Source: Leptolinea sp. UBA5366 (GTDB lineage: Bacteria > Chloroflexota > Anaerolineae > Anaerolineales > Anaerolineaceae). Taken from it: a DNA stretch of 20,020 nucleotides. The stretch lies in NCBI GenBank assembly GCA_002407845.1, contig DHPK01000029.1, positions 12,892 to 32,911 on the forward strand, read 5' to 3'. The notes under the pieces are model-generated. The model saw nothing but the letters and a program-made list of their open reading frames with translations. It made no database searches and had not been told where the DNA came from. The translations under genes were made by a program, and so were the position numbers. Every line of letters starts with the position of its first letter. Position 1 is the first letter of the stretch. Shown piece by piece: positions 1 to 6,389 of the stretch.

Positions 1-657
1 CCGCATTGGAAAGCGGGCACGCTGCCGCTAATTGGCAAGATTCATTCAATTTTCCCAACTGCAATTGAAACTGATAAAGTGGTGTTTGAATTTTATGATC
101 GGGACAAAGAAGTGACTTTCCCTGGCTGGGTTCTAATTAAAGAAAATTATGTCAGTGGGCTTAAAAAATGGTATCGAGAGCGAAATGTGATTCCAGGCAG
201 CTTGATTCATTTATCAAGGAAAGAGGACACTGCCATCGTTGAGATATCTTTGATCCCACCGCACTCGTCGAAAGATTGGGTGCGAACAGCCTTGTTTGAT
301 CCCAAGGGGCGCATGTACTTTGAAGTCAGACAGCAGTCCATTGCATCTGAATATGATGATCGCATGTGCATTCATGTTGAAAATTCACCTCAGCTTGACG
401 TCGTTTGGGATCATTACAACAAACCTGACATCAACTTCAATCGGATCCTTGAAACTGTTTTCAAAGATATTTCTTCTGAAAACCCGCAAGGAATTGTTCA
501 TTTTCAAGAAATTTATTCAGCGGTCAATATGATGTACCGCTGTCCGCCGCGCCCGCTCCTCCAAGCTCTTTTTGAAAACAATCATTATGAGTTTTTAGAT
601 GATCTTTATTTCAAAATGAGCTCAAAAGAATCAGTTCAGGAGGCATCTTATGACTGA
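1..657 (+). CDS. Conserved hypothetical protein, 5'-truncated by the window edge
   Basis: The frame is open from base 1 and ends at TGA 655-657, so about 218 residues are visible and the true start lies outside the window. A GTG at 79 is in frame, but the reading continues upstream without a stop and with protein-like content (Trp, Pro, Gly), so 79 is probably not the start. No signal peptide or membrane segment is seen. The protein is rich in aromatic and charged residues, with a WYRERNVIPG stretch and a C-terminal SAVNMMYRCPPRPLLQALF stretch. I recall similar proteins of unknown function in Chloroflexota, but this is memory and not a search. Its stop overlaps the start of the next gene by 8 bases, so the two are probably translationally coupled. 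The function is unknown. Confidence 0.8.
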   Translation, partial: PHWKAGTLPLIGKIHSIFPTAIETDKVVFEFYDRDKEVTFPGWVLIKENYVSGLKKWYRERNVIPGSLIHLSRKEDTAIVEISLIPPHSSKDWVRTALFDPKGRMYFEVRQQSIASEYDDRMCIHVENSPQLDVVWDHYNKPDINFNRILETVFKDISSENPQGIVHFQEIYSAVNMMYRCPPRPLLQALFENNHYEFLDDLYFKMSSKESVQEASYD

Positions 658-1093
658 AATGAACCCCGCTAAGTCAATCAATCCATTCGTTCGGCCCACA
701 TTAGCTACAAAATTCAAAATCGATTTTGATTGGTGGAAAGAAAACGATAAAAGCTGGCGCGTATTCTTAACTGGATATCTATGCGAAGAACATCAGGCTT
801 TTTTCGGTAATGCAGGCGCTGATGTCATGGTAGATTCGGTCAATCCGGAAACCGGCGCTGTTACGCAGATTGATCAGCTCCAAGATACGCTGATCAACCA
901 CTGCGCGCGCATGGAAGACTTTTTTCAGGATAAAGGGACCCTGACGGACTCCGTCTTTCGCGTTTTTCTTTCTAACGGAAACGCACCATTAGACGCTGAA
1001 GAGATCAGTCAAATCATCAATCGCCCTGCCGATACAATTTTAAAGACATTGAGCGGACCGCGGATTTACCGCGGTGTGCGTCCGATTCTATAA
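650..1093 (+). CDS. Small hypothetical protein, possible C-terminal winged helix
   Basis: This 147-residue protein starts at ATG 650 inside the end of the preceding gene, with AGGAGG-like bases (caggagg, about 637-643) just upstream. The first half has aromatic and acidic residues (DFDWWKENDKSW). The last 50 residues (about 98-147) have the pattern of a short winged helix: a helix, LDAEEISQIINRPADTILKTL, then a short basic end. This could be a DNA-binding or protein-docking domain. No catalytic motif is recognised. It forms a pair with the upstream gene and is followed by 250 non-coding bases, so it probably belongs to a different transcription unit from the methyltransfer genes downstream. 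The function is unknown. Confidence 0.75.
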   Translation: MTEMNPAKSINPFVRPTLATKFKIDFDWWKENDKSWRVFLTGYLCEEHQAFFGNAGADVMVDSVNPETGAVTQIDQLQDTLINHCARMEDFFQDKGTLTDSVFRVFLSNGNAPLDAEEISQIINRPADTILKTLSGPRIYRGVRPIL

Positions 1094-1181
1094 TATCGAT
1101 TCTTTTGATTCTATAATTTTATAATCGAAGCAAATTTCTGTTGGATTTGTCAAGTTTTCTAATTGAATCTGCCTTTAATAA

Positions 1182-1212
1182 TTGACAGTTTTCAATGTAA
1201 TTCGATTATAAT
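1182..1212 (+). promoter_or_regulatory. Candidate sigma70-type promoter for the 1344 unit
   Basis: TTGACA at 1182-1187 and TATAAT at 1207-1212 both match the consensus exactly. The 19-base spacer is longer than the usual 17. The likely start of transcription is near 1219, which falls inside the inverted repeat at 1218-1233. This gives a leader of about 125 bases before the ATG at 1344. Confidence 0.6.
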
Positions 1213-1217
1213 ATCAA

Positions 1218-1233
1218 CAGGTATTTCAACCTG
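1218..1233 (+). promoter_or_regulatory. Inverted repeat CAGGT-N6-ACCTG, candidate operator at the start of transcription
   Basis: The site reads CAGGTATTTCAACCTG, with perfect 5-base arms. It lies 5 bases after the -10 element, where a bound repressor would block initiation. It contains GGTATT-N2-AACC, which recurs upstream of the second unit (reverse strand at 5415-5426, and a longer-spaced copy at 5460-5473). The GntR-family protein encoded at 7779 is the obvious candidate regulator. The link is inference. Confidence 0.4.
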
Positions 1234-1343
1234 CAATCTATAATTTGTTGCCTATACGGTTTTCTAAACAAAATACTATATTTACGGCTGGATGACTTTA
1301 CCTGTTTTTTATTATCAATATTAGAATATTTGGAGATAAAGAT

Positions 1344-2714
1344 ATGACAACAAGTGAAATCATGAGTGGGAAAGAATTAATTTTAAAGACGCTTCGCCAT
1401 GAAAAAACGAATGCGATTCCTTGGGTTCCGTTTGCTGGGGTTCACGCAGGCAAACTAAAAGGGTATGATGCTATTGAGGTGCTCAAAGATGAAGATAAAT
1501 TGTTTGAGTCCTTGCTGGAAGTAAACGAAGTTTACGATCCAGATGGCCAGCCAATCGTATTTGATCTTCAAATTGAAGCGGAAATTCTGGGCTGCGAACT
1601 GATGTGGCTGCCGAACACTCCGCCATCAGTAGCGAGCCATCCACTGGCAACCAATCCGGAAATCACGGGCAAACTGCCTGAAGCAACTGACGGACGCTTG
1701 CCAATGATTTTGAATGTCATGCGCAGAATGAAAAAAGCAGTTGGCGATCACACCGCTCTTTATGGCCTCACCTGCGGTCCTTTCACGCTTGCATCACACC
1801 TGCGCGGAACTGAAATTTTCATGGACATGTTCCGCAATAAAGAATATGTTTTGGAATTACTCGAATACACCAAAAACATCAATATTCGAATGGCAGAACT
1901 CTTCATCGACGCTGGCATGGATGTGATCGCGATTGTTGACCCGCTGGTTTCTCAAATCTCCCCGCGCCATTTCAAACAGTTCCTGTCAGCCCCATACACC
2001 GAAATTTTTGATTACATTCGCGCCAAAAATATTGCTTCCTCGTTCTTCGTTTGCGGCGACGCGACGAAATCAATCGAAGTTATGTGCGAGACCAACCCCG
2101 ACAATATATCAGTCGATGAAAACGTTGACATCGTCAAAGCAAAGGAAATCACCGATCGGTTCAACATCAGCATTGGCGGCAATATTCCTTTGACTACACG
2201 CATGCTGCTCGGCACTCAGCAGGACAACATGAAGTTCACAATCGATTTGATGGATTCAATCAGCCATGACAATTGGATACTTTCCCCAGGCTGCGACATG
2301 CCTTATGATACGCCGATTGAAAATACGGTCGGTGTGCTGCAGGCAGTCCGCCAGCCGGATCAAACCCGGAAGATGCTTGAGAATTATCACGAAGCAGAAT
2401 ACGACCTCGATTCGGTGATCATTCCAGATTATGCCAACCTGGAAAAACCGCTGGTTGAAGTTTTCACGCTCGATTCTGAAACCTGCGCAGCTTGCACGTA
2501 TATGTGGAACACTGCGAAACGGGTTGTTGGAGAAATGAACGGCACTGCGGATATTATCGAATACCGGTTTACTAAGAAAGAAAATGTTGCCCGCGTTATG
2601 AAAATGGGAATCAAGAACCTGCCCAGCATCGTGATCAATGGGGAACTGAAATATTCATCGATTATTCCGAATCCGGCAGAACTGCGATCAGAAATTGAAA
2701 AACTGATCAAATAG
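1344..2714 (+). CDS. UroD/MtbA-family corrinoid methyltransferase fused to a C-terminal thioredoxin-like domain
   Basis: The 456-residue protein has two domains. Residues about 8-345 match the uroporphyrinogen-decarboxylase-like MtaA/MtbA/CmuA methyltransferases, which in methanogens move methyl groups from a methyl-corrinoid protein to a thiol via a zinc site HXC...C. Here the motif reads FFVCGD, with Cys237 kept but Phe235 at the usual His; the later Cys317 (SPGCDMPYDTP) is kept. Residues about 370-456 form a thioredoxin-like domain with CAAC at 381-384 and a cis-Pro candidate in LPSIVING. MtbA/MtaA alone are about 340 residues, so the tail is an added domain. ATG 1344 is preceded by GGAGA. 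As the only methyl-acceptor-side enzyme here, it probably serves both demethylases downstream. The acceptor is unknown; tetrahydrofolate or a thiol are options. Confidence 0.88.
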   Translation: MTTSEIMSGKELILKTLRHEKTNAIPWVPFAGVHAGKLKGYDAIEVLKDEDKLFESLLEVNEVYDPDGQPIVFDLQIEAEILGCELMWLPNTPPSVASHPLATNPEITGKLPEATDGRLPMILNVMRRMKKAVGDHTALYGLTCGPFTLASHLRGTEIFMDMFRNKEYVLELLEYTKNINIRMAELFIDAGMDVIAIVDPLVSQISPRHFKQFLSAPYTEIFDYIRAKNIASSFFVCGDATKSIEVMCETNPDNISVDENVDIVKAKEITDRFNISIGGNIPLTTRMLLGTQQDNMKFTIDLMDSISHDNWILSPGCDMPYDTPIENTVGVLQAVRQPDQTRKMLENYHEAEYDLDSVIIPDYANLEKPLVEVFTLDSETCAACTYMWNTAKRVVGEMNGTADIIEYRFTKKENVARVMKMGIKNLPSIVINGELKYSSIIPNPAELRSEIEKLIK

Positions 2715-2740
2715 CATTCTTTCATTCTTTATTATTTACA

Positions 2741-2780
2741 GATCCCGTGAATTGGATTATTTTTAACAATTCATGGGATC
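2741..2780 (+). terminator. Stem-loop between the methyltransferase and the next gene
   Basis: Arm 2741-2754 (gatcccgtgaattg) pairs with 2767-2780 (caattcatgggatc) over 14 base pairs with a single G-U, around a 12-base loop. ATATTTT follows, so it could act as a leaky intrinsic terminator or a processing site. The ribosome binding site of the next gene begins immediately after. The upstream in-frame ATG at 2773 lies inside the second arm, which argues against it as a start. Confidence 0.55.
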
Positions 2781-2796
2781 ATATTTTAGAGGAACT

Positions 2797-3492
2797 ATGC
2801 CAATTCTGACTGACTGGAAAATTGAAATTAGTGTGGACGATGTGCTCCGCAAGCAAGGCGCAAAGCCGGAAATCATCAAATCACGATCTCCCCATCTGTA
2901 CGACATCGCCGAGCAAGCGCGTGACGATTCTAAAAACCTGCTTGATCCCTTTGTGATGTTTGACATTCAGAAAATCACTGCATTTTCAGGAAACAAACTG
3001 ACGCTTGAAAGCGGCGTTGTTTTTGAGGGGCAGATCGTCGAAAAGCATTTGGGCAATGCAAAACATCTGCTGTTAGCTGCGTGCACGATATCAGACAAGC
3101 TTGAGAAAAAAGTCAGCGAAAGTTTTAAGGAAGATCCTGCCTATGCGCTGGCATTAGATGCAGCAGGGATTGCATCAATCTCAAATCTCTCTAAATCCGC
3201 AAAAGATTATTTCAAGAGTTCAGTCATTCCAAAGGACACCTCGATTACAATGGCGCTCAATCCAGGCATGGTTGGCTGGCCGATTGAGGAAGGTCAACCG
3301 CCAATCTTTGCAGTGCTGGGAAATATTTCCCGAAAAGTCACACTAACACATACCAATCTGATGGTTCCTGCAAAATCCGTCTCTTTTATATTTGGTATCG
3401 GAGATGAAGTCAATCCGCATGGCTCGCATTGCGATGAATGTGAACGAAGGTTTACCTGTTTCAATTCAGACTATTACAATGATGGACATTAA
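2797..3492 (+). CDS. MetH-activation-domain-like protein, putative corrinoid reactivation partner
   Basis: The protein has 231 residues from ATG 2797, which directly follows AGAGGA (2788-2793). A longer in-frame start at 2773 would have no ribosome binding site and sits in a hairpin. The protein resembles the vitamin B12-dependent methionine synthase activation domain: a helical N-terminal part (WKIEISVDDVLR, seen in stand-alone members near corrinoid methyltransferases), the NPGMVGWPIEEGQ segment, and a C-terminal half ending LMVPAKSVSFIFGIG. In MetH this domain binds SAM and cobalamin and remethylates inactive cob(II)alamin. The extreme C terminus carries Cys212, Cys215 and Cys221 (CX2CX5C) after His211, a possible Fe-S or metal site. 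It lies between the methyltransferase and RACo and probably shares corrinoid repair with the latter. Confidence 0.82.
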   Translation: MPILTDWKIEISVDDVLRKQGAKPEIIKSRSPHLYDIAEQARDDSKNLLDPFVMFDIQKITAFSGNKLTLESGVVFEGQIVEKHLGNAKHLLLAACTISDKLEKKVSESFKEDPAYALALDAAGIASISNLSKSAKDYFKSSVIPKDTSITMALNPGMVGWPIEEGQPPIFAVLGNISRKVTLTHTNLMVPAKSVSFIFGIGDEVNPHGSHCDECERRFTCFNSDYYNDGH

Positions 3493-3507
3493 GGAAGGAA
3501 GTTTTCA

Positions 3508-5325
3508 ATGAGTGATATTGATCTGCTGGAAATTGATTTTGAACCAATCGGCAAGCGCGTAAAAATAAAAAGCAGTCAATCCATATTGGCGGCAGCGCAG
3601 GCAGCTGGAATTCAAATTGCAGCGCTGTGCGGCGGATATGGAACTTGCGGCGCCTGCAAAGTTCGGGTCATGTCCGGCAGTGTATCCGAATTGACCAGCG
3701 TTGAAACCCTCAGATTAAATCCGGTCGAAATTGAAGCAGGGATGCGGTTCGCTTGTCAGACTTTCCCGCGGACTGATGTAAAAATTAACATCCCGCCAGA
3801 ATCTTTGTCGACTTTTCAACGTCTGCAATTAGAGGGCACAGAAGAAGTATTTGACACTTCTGAAAGCGTCATCAAAGCAACGCCGCTTCACATGCCGCCG
3901 CCGACGATTGACGATCTCCGCTCCGACTCCCTGCGAATCAGAGATGAATTGAAACGGAATGGCATTCAGATTTCTAAAATCAATTTCCATTATTTTTCTT
4001 CGATGTCAGATTGGCTGCGGACGCATGAATGGGAATTCAAAGCGATCACCCGCGGAGACGAATTAATTTCGGTTATCCCGCTTTCCGCCTCACCGCTCGG
4101 GATCGCGGTCGACATTGGTTCAACTAAGGTCGCAGCTTATCTGATAGATCTCGAAACCAACAAAACGCTCGCAAAAAAAGGGATCATGAATCCGCAAATC
4201 AGCTATGGCGAGGATGTTGTCTCGCGTATTGCCTATGCGAATGAAAATCCAGATGGACGGAACGAGCTTCAGGGGAAGTTAATCGAGTCACTCAATCAGC
4301 TAATCAGCGATCTGTGCGAAGAAACTGGTCAAGGAGCTTATCAGATCGTTGAAATTGTTGTGGTCTGCAATACTGCAATCCACCATTTCTTCCTCAATTT
4401 TCCAGTCAGACAACTTGGAATTTATCCCTTTATCCCGGTAATCGACGAAGCGATCAGCCTGCCAGCTATCAGCCTTGGTCTGAATGTGTCTAGAGGGGCT
4501 TATGTCTTTGTTCCAAACAACATCGCCGGCTATGTCGGGGCTGATCATGTTTCAATGCTGATTGCCTCAAAAATTAATTTAAAAGAAAAGACCGTTCTTG
4601 CTTTGGATATCGGCACAAACACGGAAATCAGCCTTTCGCATCAGGGCAAGATTTACAGCTGTTCCTGCGCTTCGGGACCCGCATTCGAAGGCGCTCATAT
4701 AAAATTTGGGATGCGTGCAGCCGATGGCGCGATTGAAAGAGCGCAATTCATCGATGGTCATTTGAAATATCAAACGATCAACAATAAAAAACCAGTCGGA
4801 ATTTGCGGTTCAGGAATTCTTGATTTGATTGGAACACTCCGCGATGCCGGAATCATTAATGAACGGGGCAATTTCAATCGTGACTGTCCAAACGTTCGTC
4901 CTGCGACCCGCAATTATGAATATGTTGTAGTGCCTGAAAAAGATTCAGGAATTAAAGAAGCCATCACCCTGACCCGTGTGGATATTAATGAGATTATTTT
5001 AGCCAAAAGCGCAATCCGCACCGGCATTGACGTTCTATTAATTGAAGCAAATATCAAGGCTGAGGACATCGAAGAATTCATTGTCGCCGGAGCTTTCGGC
5101 ACATATCTTTCTTTAGAAAACGCTATTCGAATTGGGATGTTTCCTGATATTCCGCTCGATCGTTTTCAACAAGTCGGAAATGCAGCGGGTATCGGTGCCA
5201 AAAATTTGCTTCTTTCGCAAAAACTCAGGACTGAATGTGACTTTTTATGCGATAAAACACGCTATGTTGAGTTGACATCGCATCCAGATTTCAAAAACAT
5301 TCTTGTCCAAAACATGAGCCTATAG
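3508..5325 (+). CDS. RACo-type reductive activator of corrinoid proteins ([2Fe-2S] plus ASKHA domains)
   Basis: This 605-residue protein has the architecture of RACo, which uses ATP and a low-potential electron to reduce accidentally formed cob(II)alamin to cob(I)alamin in corrinoid methyltransferase systems. The N-terminal plant-type ferredoxin domain has Cys41, Cys47, Cys50 (CGGYGTCGAC) and Cys83. A linker spans about residues 100-190. The acetate/sugar kinase-Hsc70-actin (ASKHA) region follows, with nucleotide-binding segments IAVDIGSTKVAAY near 195, LALDIGTNTEISLS near 365, GICGSGILDLIG near 432 and VAGAFGTYLS near 527. The length matches the family. The start is ATG 3508, with AAGGAAGG just upstream and 15 bases after the previous stop. 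The stop is TAG. As the last gene of the general unit, it probably services both corrinoid proteins downstream. Confidence 0.93.
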   Translation: MSDIDLLEIDFEPIGKRVKIKSSQSILAAAQAAGIQIAALCGGYGTCGACKVRVMSGSVSELTSVETLRLNPVEIEAGMRFACQTFPRTDVKINIPPESLSTFQRLQLEGTEEVFDTSESVIKATPLHMPPPTIDDLRSDSLRIRDELKRNGIQISKINFHYFSSMSDWLRTHEWEFKAITRGDELISVIPLSASPLGIAVDIGSTKVAAYLIDLETNKTLAKKGIMNPQISYGEDVVSRIAYANENPDGRNELQGKLIESLNQLISDLCEETGQGAYQIVEIVVVCNTAIHHFFLNFPVRQLGIYPFIPVIDEAISLPAISLGLNVSRGAYVFVPNNIAGYVGADHVSMLIASKINLKEKTVLALDIGTNTEISLSHQGKIYSCSCASGPAFEGAHIKFGMRAADGAIERAQFIDGHLKYQTINNKKPVGICGSGILDLIGTLRDAGIINERGNFNRDCPNVRPATRNYEYVVVPEKDSGIKEAITLTRVDINEIILAKSAIRTGIDVLLIEANIKAEDIEEFIVAGAFGTYLSLENAIRIGMFPDIPLDRFQQVGNAAGIGAKNLLLSQKLRTECDFLCDKTRYVELTSHPDFKNILVQNMSL

Positions 5326-5368
5326 CGCTCTACTCCAATTAGTTAATTCATCAATCCAACAAATGCTG

Positions 5369-5396
5369 ACGTCCACCTGAAAAATCAGGTGGACGT
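5369..5396 (+). terminator. Strong hairpin ending the general methyltransfer unit
   Basis: There is a perfect 12-base-pair stem, acgtccacctga (5369-5380) with tcaggtggacgt (5385-5396), closed by an AAAA loop and 43 bases after the RACo stop. The following bases (TGTATCTATC) are not a clean T-run, so termination may be incomplete or Rho-assisted. Either way it marks the 3' end of the 1344-5325 unit. Confidence 0.65.
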
Positions 5397-5414
5397 TGTA
5401 TCTATCCAGGACGT

Positions 5415-5490
5415 GGTTTCAATACCCATTAAGCCTCGATGATTCTGTGTTTAATAATAGGTATTCTTAAACCATACAACTTGTAATACC
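5415..5490. repeat. Three GGTATT-type repeated elements, candidate regulator sites
   Basis: On the reverse strand 5415-5426 reads GGTATTGAAACC, close to GGTATTTCAACC in the leader of the first unit (1220-1231). On the forward strand 5460-5473 reads GGTATTCTTAAACC. On the reverse strand 5482-5490 reads GGTATTACA, one base from the core of the 5631-5645 palindrome. The alternating orientation suggests protein binding or alternative RNA folding. The function is inferred only. Confidence 0.4.
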
Positions 5491-5630
5491 TTTAATCATT
5501 TCTGGGTACTTTTCTTCTTAAATCACTCATGACTTATTGCACATTCTCAATATGATAAATCGCTTAATTTTTATTCTTACGAGTAATTTCATCTTTTTCT
5601 TCGGATTTTCATCACTATTCAATTCAAAAC

Positions 5631-5645
5631 AATGGTATTACCATT
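5631..5645. promoter_or_regulatory. Perfect 15-base palindrome, candidate GntR/HutC-type operator
   Basis: AATGGTATTACCATT is a perfect inverted repeat about a single central T. HutC-type GntR regulators are known to bind short GGT...ACC palindromes (the TGGTCTAGACCA type), and a HutC/UTRA-type GntR protein is encoded in this unit at 7779. The site lies just before TATAAC (5650-5655) and 63 bases before the first gene, a typical repressor position. Confidence 0.6.
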
Positions 5646-5707
5646 TGTCTATAACAGTGTTTTTCTTTTAGCGGAAAAAATAATTTAAAAAAGGATACAT
5701 ACATCTT

Positions 5708-6379
5708 ATGCCCTTAAATAAAGCTCTCCAAGAAAAATATACCCAGGAACTTTCTGAAATTATTCAAGAAGGTTCGATTGATGCCGGCATTGAGCTGGCA
5801 AAAAATGCTTCCAGCGAAGGAATCACGACCGTTGAATTTTTCACAGAGATTATTCAGCCGGTACTGACTGATTTAGGGGATGCATTCTCTCGGTTAGAAG
5901 TTTTCCTGCCGGAATTAATGAAAGCCAGCATGGTCGTCAAAGGCATTCAGGAAAGCATCTTTACAGAAGACAATCTGAAAGGGGAAGTCTCTGATCTCGT
6001 AAAAGGAAAAGTTGTAATCGGAACCTGCCAGGGGGATATCCACGACATTGGCAAAAGTATGGTCGCCATGCTGCTGCAAATCAACGGGTATACAGTTAAA
6101 GACCTTGGCGTCAATGTCACACCGCAGCAATTTATCGAAGAAGCACAAAAGATGAACGCAGATATTATCGCAATGTCCTCTCTTTTGACCACTTCTCTCC
6201 CATTTATTAAAGATGTCGTGAACCGTCTATCGGCGTTCAATTCGCGCGAGAAGTTTAAAGTCATCGTCGGCGGCGCGGCTGTCAACTCCAGTTGGGCTGC
6301 CTCTGCCGGTCTCGACGGCTATGGACGAGATGCAGTTGAAGCTGTTGAGATTTGCAACCGAATTATAAATACAAAATAA
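5708..6379 (+). CDS. Methylamine-type corrinoid protein, module 1 (MtmC-like)
   Basis: The protein has 223 residues. The N-terminal four-helix cap domain (about 1-90) contains EVFLPELMKASMVVKG. The C-terminal Rossmann-like B12-binding domain begins near residue 97 with the base-off/His-on motif Asp110-x-His112-x-x-Gly115 (GDIHDIGKS), then DLGVNVTPQQFIEEA, the SSLLTTSLP segment and a final VGGAAVN loop. His112 is the expected lower cobalt ligand. The protein carries the methyl group between the MtmB-like enzyme encoded 10 bases downstream and the acceptor-side methyltransferase. Length and layout match MtmC/MtbC/MttC. The start is ATG 5708 with AAGGA at 5691-5695, a rather long spacing. It is the first gene of the substrate-specific unit. 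Confidence 0.93.
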   Translation: MPLNKALQEKYTQELSEIIQEGSIDAGIELAKNASSEGITTVEFFTEIIQPVLTDLGDAFSRLEVFLPELMKASMVVKGIQESIFTEDNLKGEVSDLVKGKVVIGTCQGDIHDIGKSMVAMLLQINGYTVKDLGVNVTPQQFIEEAQKMNADIIAMSSLLTTSLPFIKDVVNRLSAFNSREKFKVIVGGAAVNSSWAASAGLDGYGRDAVEAVEICNRIINTK

Positions 6380-6389
6380 AGGATCAGCC

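Larger units (their letters stand above)
1094..1343. other. Intergenic leader region before the methyltransferase unit
   Basis: This very AT-rich 250-base gap holds the promoter (1182-1212), the operator-like repeat (1218-1233), and an 8-base element AACAGGTA (1216-1223) that can pair with TACCTGTT (1299-1306). The second arm runs directly into a T-run. The ribosome binding site is GGAGA at 1332-1336. An 11-base direct repeat, GATTCTATAAT, occurs at 1084-1094 and 1107-1117. I do not see a cobalamin riboswitch B12-box or any other riboswitch I recognise. Confidence 0.5.
5326..5707. other. 382-base intergenic regulatory region between the two units
   Basis: No credible gene is present. The gap holds the hairpin at 5369-5396, then a cluster of GGTATT/AATACC elements: GGTTTCAATACC at 5415-5426, GGTATTCTTAAACC at 5460-5473, TGTAATACC at 5482-5490, and the perfect palindrome at 5631-5645. 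The first two can also pair with each other as RNA (TGGTTT/AAACCA plus AATACC/GGTATT around a long loop). TATAAC at 5650-5655 could be a -10 element; I see no convincing -35 partner. The ribosome binding site AAGGA lies at 5691-5695. Confidence 0.55.

Noticed and set aside
1084..1117. 11-base direct repeat GATTCTATAAT as a mobile element or attachment site
   Set aside because: It is short, AT-rich and partly coding, and no integrase, transposase or tRNA is nearby.
1094..1343. Cobalamin riboswitch expected upstream of B12-dependent genes
   Set aside because: No B12-box-like sequence or the usual multi-stem size is visible in either long intergenic region.
2773..2796. Upstream in-frame ATG for the MetH-activation-like gene
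   Set aside because: It sits inside a hairpin arm and lacks a ribosome binding site, while ATG 2797 follows AGAGGA.
5915..6285. Two reverse-strand open frames across corrinoid protein 1
   Set aside because: They mirror a well-conserved coding region, have no ribosome binding site or recognisable domain, and all other genes run forward.
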